DNA of 64,000 nucleotides from a virus. The stretch is taken from positions 1-64,000 of the IMG/VR virus record IMGVR_UViG_3300022220_000004; one strand, given 5' to 3'. The notes below the pieces were generated by a model, which had not been told where the DNA came from, ran no database searches, and saw nothing but the letters and a program-made list of their open reading frames with translations. Position numbers and translations under genes: made by a program. Below, one piece after another: positions 1 to 8,211 of the stretch; within the stretch, counting starts at the first letter, position 1, and the number at the start of each line of letters is the position of its first letter.

Positions 1-487
1 GGATGCGCGTACAGCCACGCACCCCACGCACGCTTGCCCGCCTTGCTTGCCCACGTGCTAGACTACACCATGAGAGAAACAATTCAGAGTATACCGACGA
101 TACAGCCAAACCACGCCCGATTGCCCTATGGTACACACACACAAGCACAGTATAGCCGACTTGCCAGCCACGCCAGCCAGCCAGCCAGCGAGAGCCACGA
201 ACGACGACCGGCAGACATGGATCACGGCCGTGCACGCACGTGCATTGTATAACATGGATTAAACCAACCATGCGAGCCAGCCAGACCACGCCGGGCAGGC
301 AAAAACACCGCAGAATGTCAGAATCATCCACCCACGGCCGACCTATACCCCGTACCATGCACCCTCTTACATACTCTCGAACGGTCCTACCACCTTCCGA
401 TCCCTCTCTTTTCCCGGATTTACCCCCTCTAGGTTTTCCACTGCGCCTGTTCGCAAATTTTTTTCGCGCAAATTTTAGGCGTTTGGG
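1..487. other. Gene-free left end
   Basis: I see no convincing gene. The short reading frames lack ribosome binding sites and read as low-complexity Arg/Pro/Ser/His peptides. The plus strand is rich in A and C and poor in G, with runs of CCAGCC-type repeats (about 172-190), an ACAC run (about 131-141), the inverted repeat TGCACG-CA-CGTGCA at 231-244, and two copies of GCAAATTTT near 453-477. This texture differs from the coding DNA to the right. It could be an origin, a packaging or attachment region, or a stretch of host DNA. The sequence alone does not decide. Confidence 0.5.
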
Positions 488-531
488 GGAAAAAGAAAGG
501 GTCCCATCACCATATAGGTAGTTGGGACCCT
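488..531 (-). terminator. Terminator of the left leftward operon
   Basis: A 9-bp inverted repeat (AGGGTCCCA at 498-506 with TGGGACCCT at 523-531) is followed on the minus strand by a T-rich run at 490-497. This is a standard intrinsic terminator placed about 40 bp after the stop codon of the last leftward gene at 570. Confidence 0.8.
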
Positions 532-569
532 GTTTACTCGCTACCAGAGCCGTTCTAAGCGAGAATTAG

Positions 570-1283
570 TCAGAAGAGTGGGTCAGGTGGCTTCTTTACT
601 GGCTTCTTGCGCTTCACGGGCTTTACACGTGAGCCTCTGGATGCAGCCTGGCTGTTGAAGTCACCTTGCCATAGTGCACGGCAGGTTCGGGGTTTCTTGT
701 TCCGTGCCAGGTACCAGCATGAGCCTTTTGTCACTCCCCAGGCGAAGAGATCGCGAGTCAGCTGTACGTCGTCTTTGCAGTAGGCTGTCACCTTGCGCAT
801 CTCGCCATCTCGCAGCATCTGTGGTATCATCCTGGCCTCTACGCCTTCCGTCTTACCACGGCCGAGCGTTGACTTGGCGGCGTTGTCCAGCCCGATGTAT
901 TGGCCAGTCTCACGGTGTAGCCAGGCCATCAGATCTATGGTCGAGATGTGTTGTCCCCACGCCTCTGGAATACTGTTGACCAGCGGCAGCAACTCGATAG
1001 CGTGCATCGCCTGGCGCATGAGTCCGCCCCACAGGACTTTGTAATCAAAGCGCAGCAAATTCCAGCCGACCACAACCGGTGCCTCTATCAGGTACTTGAG
1101 CAGATCCACCAGATCTTCCTCATGCCAGGTGCGCCAGGTCACGTCTCGTTCGTCGTAGGTCACAGCTACGGCCAGGGTGAGCAGGTGTGTATTCTTCCAG
1201 CCGCCCACGTCCTCTGCCAACTCGTTGGTTTCCAGGTCCAGGAACACGGCGGGTAGCTCATGCTTCTTATCAGTCGTCTTCAT
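570..1283 (-). CDS. DEDDy-type 3'-5' exonuclease (RNase H-like fold)
   Basis: Predicted nuclease of 237 aa that would remove nucleotides from DNA or RNA 3' ends. Motif Exo I is FLDLETN near the N-terminus, Exo II is VVGWNLLRFDY, and the C-terminal motif YCKDD gives the Tyr-x3-Asp of the DEDDy class. This resembles the PolB-type proofreading or YprB-like exonucleases. The C-terminus is a basic Lys/Pro/Arg tail. I chose the ATG at 1283 because GGAAGG lies about 8 nt upstream; an in-frame GTG at 1316 has no such site. It is the last gene of the operon, overlaps the previous gene by 14 nt, and is followed by a terminator. No polymerase is visible nearby, so it may act alone or with the host replisome. 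Confidence 0.8.
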   Translation of the reverse strand: MKTTDKKHELPAVFLDLETNELAEDVGGWKNTHLLTLAVAVTYDERDVTWRTWHEEDLVDLLKYLIEAPVVVGWNLLRFDYKVLWGGLMRQAMHAIELLPLVNSIPEAWGQHISTIDLMAWLHRETGQYIGLDNAAKSTLGRGKTEGVEARMIPQMLRDGEMRKVTAYCKDDVQLTRDLFAWGVTKGSCWYLARNKKPRTCRALWQGDFNSQAASRGSRVKPVKRKKPVKKPPDPLF

Positions 1284-1518
1284 CTTGCGCCTTCCTTCCA
1301 CCAGGCACGCCCACACTTACGAGGACGCCGCCGGCAACTATGAGTTCTGCATCATCACTCAGCTTCCAGGCATCACGCTGCCCGTAATCATCTATGGCAG
1401 ACAGTTCCACTGACAGGCCACACTGCCGGCAGGACGAAACACAGATACTGGCCGGATCGTCGTGTTCTTCCCCACAGTCTGGACACTCCCAGGTACCCCA
1501 TTCCTCTTCACGTGGCAT
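1270..1518 (-). CDS. Small zinc-ribbon protein
   Basis: An 82-aa protein with two Cys pairs in its first half (WECPDCG and SCRQCG), which should bind one zinc ion. The rest is acidic and featureless. It overlaps both neighbours in the leftward operon. No enzyme motif is visible. Small zinc-binding adaptors like this are common in phage early regions, but the partner cannot be guessed from the sequence. Confidence 0.7.
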   Translation of the reverse strand: MPREEEWGTWECPDCGEEHDDPASICVSSCRQCGLSVELSAIDDYGQRDAWKLSDDAELIVAGGVLVSVGVPGGRKAQDEDD

Positions 1519-1699
1519 CTCTCAGTCTCCCTTCTATCTCAGTTATGATGTCGTTGATACACTGTGCCCGAGTCTCCCAGTACTCCCTGGCCCGTAGCTT
1601 GCCCTCTGGCGTCTCAGCCAGTGTCACAGCGGCTTCCAGGTTAGGCCACTGCAGCGCCTCTTTCTTGCGTAGCATCTCCAGTATCTCGCAGCAGGTCAT
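1508..1699 (-). CDS. Hypothetical protein, 63 aa
   Basis: A short, mostly helical, charged protein that I do not recognise. It starts at an ATG inside the end of the previous gene (59-nt overlap) and overlaps the zinc-ribbon gene downstream by 11 nt. The long overlap makes it less certain than its neighbours, but the reading frame fits the tiling of the operon. Confidence 0.55.
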   Translation of the reverse strand: MTCCEILEMLRKKEALQWPNLEAAVTLAETPEGKLRAREYWETRAQCINDIITEIEGRLRDAT

Positions 1700-1922
1700 C
1701 GTCTGTGTCTGGCTCCTGTAGTGTAAAGGTTATGTCGCCCTGCCTCAGTGGGCACCAACTTGGCGGTTCGTTGGGGTAGACGACGGCGCCGCCCTGTTCC
1801 TCTTCCGAGAACTCACGCAGGCTCTCTCGCCCATCGTTCCGGCACCCCGATGTCAGATTTCTGTAGTGGAAGAGGGGACATTCACGACAGCTGACGATCC
1901 CGAACACCCTATACCTCTTCAC
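1641..1922 (-). CDS. Small Cys-rich protein, C-x2-C...WCPL type
   Basis: A 93-aa protein with CRECPLFHYR near the start, a further Cys at about residue 27, and PSWCPL around residue 55. This spacing is typical of a recurrent family of tiny zinc-binding phage proteins of unknown role. The tail is acidic. It starts with GTG and overlaps the upstream gene by 14 nt. Confidence 0.65.
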   Translation of the reverse strand: MKRYRVFGIVSCRECPLFHYRNLTSGCRNDGRESLREFSEEEQGGAVVYPNEPPSWCPLRQGDITFTLQEPDTDDDLLRDTGDATQERGAAVA

Positions 1923-2346
1923 TGGCCGGCTTCCCTGGCAGCGGGTACCAGTGCGTGATCAAGTTGGCCTCAACTGGCACCACGTTCCCGCTATCCGCAT
2001 GCCAGCAGTCAATCCCCATTCTCCGCACCTGGCGGATCTGTACCTCATCGATCCCCTGCACGTACACCAGTACCCTGATCCCTGGCGCCGGCATCCCATC
2101 CTTGACGCTGATCCACCTTTCCGGGATAGGTAGAGCCAGCAGCAGGCCGGCATCTGTGCAAGAGCGCATGAACTTGCCGTAGCTCTCAGGCGTGTTCAGC
2201 ACCAACGGCCCTTCCCCTGGCTCGATGACCACGGCCTGAGTCCCCTCAAAGACTGTGAGGACCCGCCACTTACCCCTACCCCGCACCCTTGCCGCATCCA
2301 GCTTTGCCTGCCGGCGCCGCCACCACCCCAGTGTCCTACGTCTCAT
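1909..2346 (-). CDS. DUF551-domain protein
   Basis: A 145-aa protein whose C-terminal half carries the DUF551 signature: WISVKDGMPAPG, then VLVYVQG, then ITHWYPLP near the end. DUF551 is a small phage and prophage domain without an assigned function. The first 60 residues are very basic (RRRTLGWWRRRQ), which could allow nucleic-acid contact. ATG start. Confidence 0.75.
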   Translation of the reverse strand: MRRRTLGWWRRRQAKLDAARVRGRGKWRVLTVFEGTQAVVIEPGEGPLVLNTPESYGKFMRSCTDAGLLLALPIPERWISVKDGMPAPGIRVLVYVQGIDEVQIRQVRRMGIDCWHADSGNVVPVEANLITHWYPLPGKPASEEV

Positions 2347-2379
2347 CTTCCCTGGCCTCCTTTGCCATCCTGTTTTCCC

Positions 2380-2829
2380 CTAGACATGATCGCCATGCCT
2401 CTCCTTCGACGGCCGGTATCCCTTGTCTTGGGCCTCATCCAGGCATGCAGCCATTTGCGAGATGATGGCCATGAAGTTGTGGTTGCTCTGAGTCACCACC
2501 ATCCTGTGAGACGCCAGATCGTGCCCGCCCATCCCCATGTAGTCCCTGCAGGTCTGGATCAACTCTATGGCCGGCACGGCGAACAGTTCCCGCCACTCTG
2601 TGATCGGCGCTGCCTCTTCCCTCCGCACGCAGGCCATGCACTTGATATTGCCTAACGGCATCACCCCGCCACAGTCCGGGCACTTGGTGCCCTTTAGGAA
2701 CGCAGCCCTTGCACACGGCGTGCACCTTGTAGGTCCGCCGGCGACAAGCACGCCGCAGTCAAGGCACGCCCGCACTGTGCCGATGCCGTCTATGAATCCA
2801 GTCAGGACCTCCCCTAGCTCACTGCCCAT
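2380..2829 (-). CDS. Double zinc-ribbon protein
   Basis: A 149-aa protein with four Cys pairs in the first half (CLDCG, CTPC, CPDCG, CMAC), enough for two zinc ribbons. The helical C-terminal half is unrecognised. An ATG at 2829 follows GAGGGG and is preferred over the adjacent GTG at 2832. It starts 4 nt past the stop codon of the upstream gene. A role in nucleic-acid or protein contact is likely but unproven. Confidence 0.65.
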   Translation of the reverse strand: MGSELGEVLTGFIDGIGTVRACLDCGVLVAGGPTRCTPCARAAFLKGTKCPDCGGVMPLGNIKCMACVRREEAAPITEWRELFAVPAIELIQTCRDYMGMGGHDLASHRMVVTQSNHNFMAIISQMAACLDEAQDKGYRPSKERHGDHV

Positions 2830-2832
2830 CAC

Positions 2833-3180
2833 TCACCCCTCCCCCCTCTTCAACGCCCAGTATCTGTCTTGCCACATCTTCTTCTCTCCCCTGACCCGCA
2901 TCCACTGCGACTTGTAGCCAGCAGCTGACAACAGCGCCTTTGTGGCCCGCTCTCTCTCAGTCGCCAGGAACTCACTCAGGCGCCCGGCGTACTCTTCCCA
3001 CTCCGCAAGCCTGACCTCCAGCCCGACTACCTTTAGCTCTAGCTCTGCCTTCGTCGGCCTAAAGTGCATGGAATGGCCGGCCGGACAAAAGAACTCTTCC
3101 CCGGTGTCCACTTTACCTTTGTGGAAGCTCACGCTCACCCCGAATGTTATGTCACACGTTGGACATCTAACCTGCTGCAT
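2833..3180 (-). CDS. Zinc-finger / coiled-coil protein
   Basis: A 115-aa protein that begins with a zinc site (RCPTCDI, then FFCPAGHSMHF) and continues as one long helix with heptad character, so it probably forms a coiled coil. The ATG at 3180 is chosen because GGAAGG lies just upstream. The longer open frame to 3339 is mostly a shadow of the neighbouring gene. The short Cys-x2-Cys plus His layout recurs in phage early regions. Confidence 0.7.
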   Translation of the reverse strand: MQQVRCPTCDITFGVSVSFHKGKVDTGEEFFCPAGHSMHFRPTKAELELKVVGLEVRLAEWEEYAGRLSEFLATERERATKALLSAAGYKSQWMRVRGEKKMWQDRYWALKRGEG

Positions 3181-3194
3181 AGTTCCTTCCTCTC

Positions 3195-3551
3195 CTATCC
3201 CACACCCATGATCGGCACGCCGGCATTTCCCAGTACCCGGCCGGCCCATCTCTCGTGCTTCTCCGCCACGCTGAAACAGAGCGTGTCCCACACTACCACA
3301 AAGCCCCACGCCTCCACGCCTTTCTTGCTCAGCAGCCACATGATCTCGCGCCCACTAAGCGGGCAGCAGTCATAGTCTACCATGAAGACAGCGTGAGGCC
3401 CACGAACCATATCCTGGACGACCGCACCAACTGGCCCGATCCAGTCCGCAGACGCCGCAATCTTTAGCAGAAAGTCGGCAACATCGAACTCACCCTCTGC
3501 CGGCCTGGCATCTACCCCATCCAGCTGCATAACCGCCGCATCTGTGCTCAT
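3195..3551 (-). CDS. Hypothetical protein, 118 aa
   Basis: No family recognised. It is alpha/beta in character, with a central VFMVDYDCCPLSGREIM segment and a hydrophobic VEAWGFVVVW strand. ATG start. It lies in the leftward operon between two small hypotheticals. Confidence 0.6.
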   Translation of the reverse strand: MSTDAAVMQLDGVDARPAEGEFDVADFLLKIAASADWIGPVGAVVQDMVRGPHAVFMVDYDCCPLSGREIMWLLSKKGVEAWGFVVVWDTLCFSVAEKHERWAGRVLGNAGVPIMGVG

Positions 3552-3570
3552 TAGACTTTGCTCACCAACT

Positions 3571-3792
3571 CTATGGACCCTGGAAGATTAGCACTTCACC
3601 GGCCGTGGTGCGGTAGTACGTCTCACCGTCCTGCAGCTTCGGGCATGGCAGATAGCGCTTGGGCACGTCTTCGTCCAAGGCTTCGTCTTCTGGATCAACC
3701 TCAAACCAAAGTATCCTGCGTGTCTCTTGCTCCCCAGTGTGCGAGATCTTGACGTGCATGAAGCCTGTAGGTAGGTTATCCGCCATGGCCAT
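3571..3792 (-). CDS. Hypothetical protein, 73 aa
   Basis: A short acidic protein with likely beta strands (GFMHVKIS, TRRILWFEV, GEVLIF). Not recognised. It overlaps the end of the upstream gene by 17 nt, and AAGGGA lies before the ATG. Confidence 0.55.
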   Translation of the reverse strand: MAMADNLPTGFMHVKISHTGEQETRRILWFEVDPEDEALDEDVPKRYLPCPKLQDGETYYRTTAGEVLIFQGP

Positions 3793-4186
3793 TATCCCTT
3801 GCCGCTTCCTCTACCTTGTCGGCGCTCATACCGGCAAAGTCATCAGTCTCCAGGATGGCGGCAACCTCTTCCCGAGTCAACTCTACCACCATTCCGGTGT
3901 CCCAGTCCTGGCTGTGCACCCTGGCCATCCAGTCTTCCTTGTCGCCCCATCCATCCAGCCCGGTCAGCGGTGTCCTGTAGGCGACGGCGCAGCGGCCGAC
4001 CATCTCTGCTACCTTCTCCGCAGTGCTCAAGCCGCCCTTGTCTGGCGACATGTCGTAAAAGTTTTTCTGCCAGCCATCTATTTCTACAGCGTCGATCACT
4101 TCCTGGTCCAGGTCCAGGATGGCGGCGCAGCGGACCACGATCCCAAAGTACCTGGTCACCTTTTCCTCTTTGTCAGACGAGTTCAT
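3776..4186 (-). CDS. Hypothetical protein, 136 aa
   Basis: A soluble, acidic, mostly helical protein. No motif recognised. GGAGGAA lies about 8 nt before the ATG, and both neighbours overlap it, so expression is likely strong and coupled. Confidence 0.6.
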   Translation of the reverse strand: MNSSDKEEKVTRYFGIVVRCAAILDLDQEVIDAVEIDGWQKNFYDMSPDKGGLSTAEKVAEMVGRCAVAYRTPLTGLDGWGDKEDWMARVHSQDWDTGMVVELTREEVAAILETDDFAGMSADKVEEAARDNGHGG

Positions 4187-4514
4187 AGCCCAGTTCCTCC
4201 AGTTCTGCCCCGGTCACCCAGTTATCACCGAACGGCCACTTTATCTCTGTGTCCTCATCCCACTCATCGCCGGCAATGCACTCGCAGCGCCAGTACAGCA
4301 ACCAGCCATCACCAGTGTTGTGCGCAACCTTGGTTAGTCTCCGGTCACACCACCCGCAAAGCCCGATCTCCTGACGCCAGATCTTGACGCCGCACATGGG
4401 GAGGAAGCAGATATAGATGGCCGATTCTTTCCACTTGATATAGGCGCCGATCCACAGGTCGTACCAGCGGAAAAAGCGCTTGACCCGCCATCGCTTAGCC
4501 GTCTTTATGGCCAC
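4173..4514 (-). CDS. Phage protein with FRWYDLWIGAY and zinc-knuckle motifs
   Basis: A 113-aa protein. Its N-terminus (RFFRWYDLWIGAYIKWK, then YICFLPMCGVKI) matches a common short phage protein family of unknown function, and here it is followed by a zinc site (CGWCDRRL and RCEC). I use the GTG at 4514, behind GGAAGGGGG; the longer frame to 4955 is a shadow of the next gene. It overlaps that gene by 10 nt. Confidence 0.7.
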   Translation of the reverse strand: MAIKTAKRWRVKRFFRWYDLWIGAYIKWKESAIYICFLPMCGVKIWRQEIGLCGWCDRRLTKVAHNTGDGWLLYWRCECIAGDEWDEDTEIKWPFGDNWVTGAELEELGYELV

Positions 4515-4912
4515 CTGGCTGTACCCCCTTCCAGCTTGGTGTAGTTCTCTTTGATAGCCCTGGCCACAGCTGCGCACTTGCTGCAGATCTGGCCGGCCTT
4601 GGGCCTGGACTTGTCCGGCCCTGGCCACAGGCCGCACAGGGACATGGCCGCAGAGCGTACACCCCAAATATGATCCTTCATACCACCCTTGGCTGTCTGC
4701 CCGAGGTCGGCGCCATGCTGCCTTGCCCACTCTTCCAGATCCTGATAGTAGGGCAGCGTCATGTCCCCGCTTTGGGCTGGCCGATCCTTCACAGAGGCCC
4801 GTAGCTCTTGGGCTGTCTCCTGCAGCACGTCGGCCAGCTGCCTCATGGATTCGTCGTGATCCTCTGCCGTTTCCGGCAACTCCACAATCTCGTACTCTTC
4901 CCCCTGGCTCAC
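4505..4912 (-). CDS. Hypothetical protein with one CxxC
   Basis: A 135-aa protein, helical at the start, with a single CSKC near residue 109 plus another Cys in AMSLCGLW. GTG start behind GGAAAGGGGGG, with a GTGA overlap to the upstream stop codon. Function unknown. Confidence 0.6.
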   Translation of the reverse strand: MSQGEEYEIVELPETAEDHDESMRQLADVLQETAQELRASVKDRPAQSGDMTLPYYQDLEEWARQHGADLGQTAKGGMKDHIWGVRSAAMSLCGLWPGPDKSRPKAGQICSKCAAVARAIKENYTKLEGGTARWP

Positions 4913-5316
4913 CGATCCCCCCTTTCCAGGACACGCATGAGTTTTCGTAGCACACAGGGATCTTTCACCCGGATCTGGAATGACAGGTCACTAAAGACGG
5001 TCCACCCCTCTTTCGTGCCCAGTACTTCCTCTAGCAGGGCCTCGACCTCTGGTGCCATCGAGCGCATCTTAGACTCGTTCCGCTTCCTTTGCTTCCACCT
5101 GGCGTCTGCGGCATCCTGCCTGGCCTTGTGCGCTGCCCACAGTTCCACTACCCGATTGGCCTGCACTGTGACCTGGCGCGTGAGGTAGACACCCTCCATC
5201 AGAACAGCGGCCTTGGCATACTCTGACTGCTTATAACCAACCTCGATCACCTTCATCGGCTGGCTATGGCCCTTGCACTTGTACGTCTCGCCCACTTGGA
5301 TGTCTACCATCTTCAT
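4909..5316 (-). CDS. Hypothetical protein, tandem paralogue A
   Basis: A 135-aa protein that looks like a diverged copy of the next upstream gene. Both have an N-terminal VGxxY segment, a central VVELWAAHKARQDA / IIEPWADHEARNDA block and a helical C-terminus with EVEALLEEVLG / LPALEAALG. The ATG at 5316 overlaps the upstream stop as ATGA and follows GGAAG. The longer frame to 5421 lies inside the neighbour and is rejected. The role is unknown. The N-terminal half may be a small beta barrel. Confidence 0.65.
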   Translation of the reverse strand: MKMVDIQVGETYKCKGHSQPMKVIEVGYKQSEYAKAAVLMEGVYLTRQVTVQANRVVELWAAHKARQDAADARWKQRKRNESKMRSMAPEVEALLEEVLGTKEGWTVFSDLSFQIRVKDPCVLRKLMRVLERGDR

Positions 5317-5723
5317 GACTCTTCCACCATCCTTTCCAGTGCCTCTGTGAGGACTGCCACGGCATTGGGGGTAAGTAGCTCGATAGACACACGGGACAGG
5401 CGGCAAACATCGTAGGACCACTCACCACCGACGACCTTGCCCAGTGCGGCCTCCAGTGCCGGCAGAAGAGGATCTACCGCAGCCCTGTAGGCAATGTCGG
5501 CCTCATCCCTCTGCCGCCAGGCATCATTGCGGGCTTCGTGATCTGCCCATGGCTCGATGATCTCCCTTGGGTGCACAATTCGCTCGCGTATCCCACCTTT
5601 GTTGCACACCTTGATCCCACGGTGCGCAAAGGCCGTGGTGACAACGCCCTTCTCTAGGACGACGGCCATCTGGTCATCCCGCATCCGGTAGTACACGCCA
5701 ACCTTGATCTTTTTCGCCTTCAT
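5313..5723 (-). CDS. Hypothetical protein, tandem paralogue B
   Basis: A 136-aa partner of the preceding entry, sharing its overall layout (beta-rich first 60 residues, WADHEARNDAW block, helical tail) at low identity. Adjacent position and shared layout point to an old tandem duplication. ATG start overlapping the upstream stop. Confidence 0.65.
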   Translation of the reverse strand: MKAKKIKVGVYYRMRDDQMAVVLEKGVVTTAFAHRGIKVCNKGGIRERIVHPREIIEPWADHEARNDAWRQRDEADIAYRAAVDPLLPALEAALGKVVGGEWSYDVCRLSRVSIELLTPNAVAVLTEALERMVEES

Positions 5724-6142
5724 GTCCCCGCCTCTTCCGCCAGCTTTTCCTTGGCCACATCATCTTCCAGGGAGAGCATCACCACCAGGCACAGATCGTG
5801 ATCCCACAAGACACTTGTGACCGTGGGCACCATGCCCAGGAAGCTCTCTTGCCATCTGTCCAGGTTGAACTGCACCATGGCCGTAAGGTTGTCAGAGTCC
5901 ATGACTATCTCTGCCGGCACCGTTGAGGAAGAGGGCATTGTCACCACCAGGGAAGTGCCGGCAACCCCCGGCGTCTCTATTGTGGCATCTAGCCCGATAA
6001 CGATGTCTGCGCCTGGCCCACCCTGCAGCACCTTCTCCCTTACCCACCTGCCAACCAACTCTTCCAGCAAGTAGTGCGGAATGACCAGGCTCATGCTGTA
6101 TTGTGGTAGCGCTTCGTACTCCGCCTTGTTCTCAGTCACCAC
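5720..6142 (-). CDS. Hypothetical protein, 140 aa
   Basis: A soluble alpha/beta protein, not recognised. GTG start within the end of the upstream gene. No metal site or membrane segment is seen. Confidence 0.55.
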   Translation of the reverse strand: MVTENKAEYEALPQYSMSLVIPHYLLEELVGRWVREKVLQGGPGADIVIGLDATIETPGVAGTSLVVTMPSSSTVPAEIVMDSDNLTAMVQFNLDRWQESFLGMVPTVTSVLWDHDLCLVVMLSLEDDVAKEKLAEEAGT

Positions 6143-6476
6143 GCACCGCCCTTACGCACTCCTGGTACAGTTCGGCCGTGCGATCCTGCGCACGTGACTG
6201 GAGTAGCAGGCCGTTCAGCCTGGCGAGCCTGGCCGCATCCTCTGCGTCTGGCGCCCGCTTCTTGCTCAGCGCCATGGCCTCCACAACCATGGCCTCTACA
6301 ACGCCCGGCCAGTCCCTGTCAACCTGGACGGCCCCGATCTTGACCAGCGCGATCTCTGCTACCCTGGCCAGCGCCGCTGCCTCTTCGTCGCCCAACTCGT
6401 AACCGGCCTCCATCATATCGGCCAGCCAGTTAAGCTCTCTAATGATCCGCCCCACCTTCTTTTCCGTCTTGCTCAT
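6132..6476 (-). CDS. Hypothetical helical protein, 114 aa
   Basis: An all-helical, Ala/Glu/Arg-rich protein with no recognised motif. The ATG overlaps the stop of the upstream membrane/HTH gene (ATGA), so the two are translationally coupled. Confidence 0.55.
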   Translation of the reverse strand: MSKTEKKVGRIIRELNWLADMMEAGYELGDEEAAALARVAEIALVKIGAVQVDRDWPGVVEAMVVEAMALSKKRAPDAEDAARLARLNGLLLQSRAQDRTAELYQECVRAVRGD

Positions 6477-7198
6477 TCCGCCCCCCTTTCTTTGAGTTTC
6501 CTTGCCCAGTTACGCCCAGTTCGAGCACTCACGCCGGCAGCTTCTGCGATCTGCCTGCCGGTCCACCCGGCAGCTTCCGGGTGCTCACGTAACAGTCTTT
6601 CCGGTGTCATCCGGCCATTGCCGGAAACCACCCCCACCCTTCCGGCAGTTGCCGGAAGATTGCCGGAAGACCTAGCCTTCTCTGCCCTGGCCCTGGCCCT
6701 CTCTTGCGCCGTCTTTTCCTTGGCCAGTCGCAGTTCCTGTTCCCTGCCCTGCCTCACCAGATCAACCTCTTCCCTGGCAGAGATCTCCTGGATACCCACC
6801 ACCACGCCGGCCAGGACAGCCGTCATAATCGCTACACTTGGTGCAGAAAGTCCAAGGATGACAGACTGCCACCACTGCCAGGAGAGCGCAGCTGCTGGCG
6901 AGTACTTGGTGTAGTAGGCGATATTGGCCACGGCGCTGAATGCACCCATGACCAGGGTCCCGGACACAAGCAGTGCCATGTAGCGCCGCTTGCCCTGGAT
7001 CTCCCTGGCCATGAAAAAAGCAAAGAGCGCAAAGCCAGCCTCTAGCGCCACAGCCGCCAAGATGGCGTCCCAGGACTGCAGGAGAGAGCCAGGCCGGCCA
7101 AGGCCGATCATGACATCAGCAGCCTTGCGCACGTTGGCGACGATGGCCAGCGCCATCACGGTTATGGAGGCCCACGACATTAGGCGTTCGCTAGTCAC
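6473..7198 (-). CDS. Four-span membrane protein with C-terminal helix-turn-helix
   Basis: A 241-aa protein with about four hydrophobic helices in the first 140 residues, then a charged helical linker (QGREQELRLAKEKTAQERARA) and a C-terminal helix-turn-helix: GRQIAEAAGVSARTGRNWAR. This is a membrane-anchored DNA-binding layout. The GTG at 7198 is chosen because GAGGA lies upstream and it overlaps the previous stop as GTGACTAG; a TTG at 7216 is also possible. It might tether phage DNA to the membrane or sense the envelope. DUF2637-type transfer proteins have a similar plan, but I cannot claim homology. Confidence 0.65.
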   Translation of the reverse strand: MTSERLMSWASITVMALAIVANVRKAADVMIGLGRPGSLLQSWDAILAAVALEAGFALFAFFMAREIQGKRRYMALLVSGTLVMGAFSAVANIAYYTKYSPAAALSWQWWQSVILGLSAPSVAIMTAVLAGVVVGIQEISAREEVDLVRQGREQELRLAKEKTAQERARARAEKARSSGNLPATAGRVGVVSGNGRMTPERLLREHPEAAGWTGRQIAEAAGVSARTGRNWARKLKERGAE

Positions 7199-7538
7199 CG
7201 CTCTGTTCCTCTTCAATCTCTCTCATCATGCGCCGGCGCTCCACTGCCAGGTAGGTGATAAGATCTGGAAACCTACTGGCCTCTGCATAGGAGATCTGCA
7301 GACTGCGCCGATGGCCGTCAAGGTCATAGCTCACATGCAGAATGCCTGGCCAGTCGCCAACCCATTCAACCTCTGTGGTGTCCAGCGCCCGCTTGGCCTC
7401 TATTTGCAGATCGTTCCTGGTCACGGCCGTTTTCTCGCACCTGGTGCAGATCCCGGTCTGTAACCGCCTATTGAAGATCCAGGCAGTCCTGCACATCCGA
7501 CAAAGATACATACCGCCCTTGGTCTGTTGTAGTTTCAT
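7191..7538 (-). CDS. Zinc-ribbon protein, 115 aa
   Basis: An N-terminal zinc ribbon (LCRMC, ICTRC) is followed by an alpha/beta domain with basic helices near the end. ATG overlaps the upstream stop codon. Function unknown. Confidence 0.65.
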   Translation of the reverse strand: MKLQQTKGGMYLCRMCRTAWIFNRRLQTGICTRCEKTAVTRNDLQIEAKRALDTTEVEWVGDWPGILHVSYDLDGHRRSLQISYAEASRFPDLITYLAVERRRMMREIEEEQSGD

Positions 7539-7753
7539 GATGTAAGAGTCGCCAGTAGGGCACAGGCCACGGCAAAGGCCAGCGGAACACCTGGCCAGAT
7601 GGCGTCAACCGCGCCCTCCTGGTACAGGTGAAACAAGAGCAGGAAGAGGATGAAGAAGATCGCCACCCCGTGCACCAGCGCCATGCTCACTGGGTAGCGG
7701 CGCCAGTTGAACTTATAGTCATGAATTGTGTACTTTAGCCGATGCGGGATCAC
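7535..7753 (-). CDS. Small two-span membrane protein
   Basis: A 72-aa protein with two hydrophobic helices (about 23-43 and 50-71) separated by an acidic turn, and a basic N-terminus (HRLKYTIHDYKFNWRR). GTG start with GTGA coupling. It could belong with the other membrane proteins of this operon. Confidence 0.65.
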   Translation of the reverse strand: MIPHRLKYTIHDYKFNWRRYPVSMALVHGVAIFFILFLLLFHLYQEGAVDAIWPGVPLAFAVACALLATLTS

Positions 7754-8211
7754 TCTTCTTCTCCTGCTATGCGCCTTATGGCGCCCATCTGATCCTCAAG
7801 ATCCACCAGCGTGCGCTCCAGACGCTCGCTGCCCTCCAGGCTACTTATGTCCGCACTGCTGGCCAGGTAGCTGGTCAGGCTGGCGACCGTCAACAGCTGC
7901 CCGGCGACGGTCTTGACCAGCGCCTCTATGACAAGCGTAGCCGCCTTGATCTCTTCCACGTCTTCTGCGCCGTTCCCGTTCAGCAGCGCCAGAATGGCCC
8001 TGGCGTGCGGCCCCGGTTCCCAGTGCGGCTTTGTCACGCCCCCAACTGTCTGGCTGCGATCTATGGGCGGTTCTTTGAGGATTACGTACGGCTTGAGACT
8101 GCCCATGTCCTGGATCACGACCGTCGGCGGATCGCCCTTTACCTTCCCTTCCATGCTGTACCTGATCTCGTACACTGGTGAATCCCCTTTCAGTTTGGTA
8201 TATGCCCCCAC
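7750..8211 (-). CDS. Hypothetical protein, 153 aa
   Basis: The N-terminal third is beta-rich (VYEIRYSM, PTVVIQDM); the remainder is helical. There is no signal peptide and no known motif. GTG start, 22-nt overlap with the gene upstream. Confidence 0.55.
   Translation of the reverse strand: MGAYTKLKGDSPVYEIRYSMEGKVKGDPPTVVIQDMGSLKPYVILKEPPIDRSQTVGGVTKPHWEPGPHARAILALLNGNGAEDVEEIKAATLVIEALVKTVAGQLLTVASLTSYLASSADISSLEGSERLERTLVDLEDQMGAIRRIAGEEE

Noticed and set aside
34-521. Short open frames in the left end
   Set aside because: No ribosome binding sites, low-complexity peptides, different composition from real genes.
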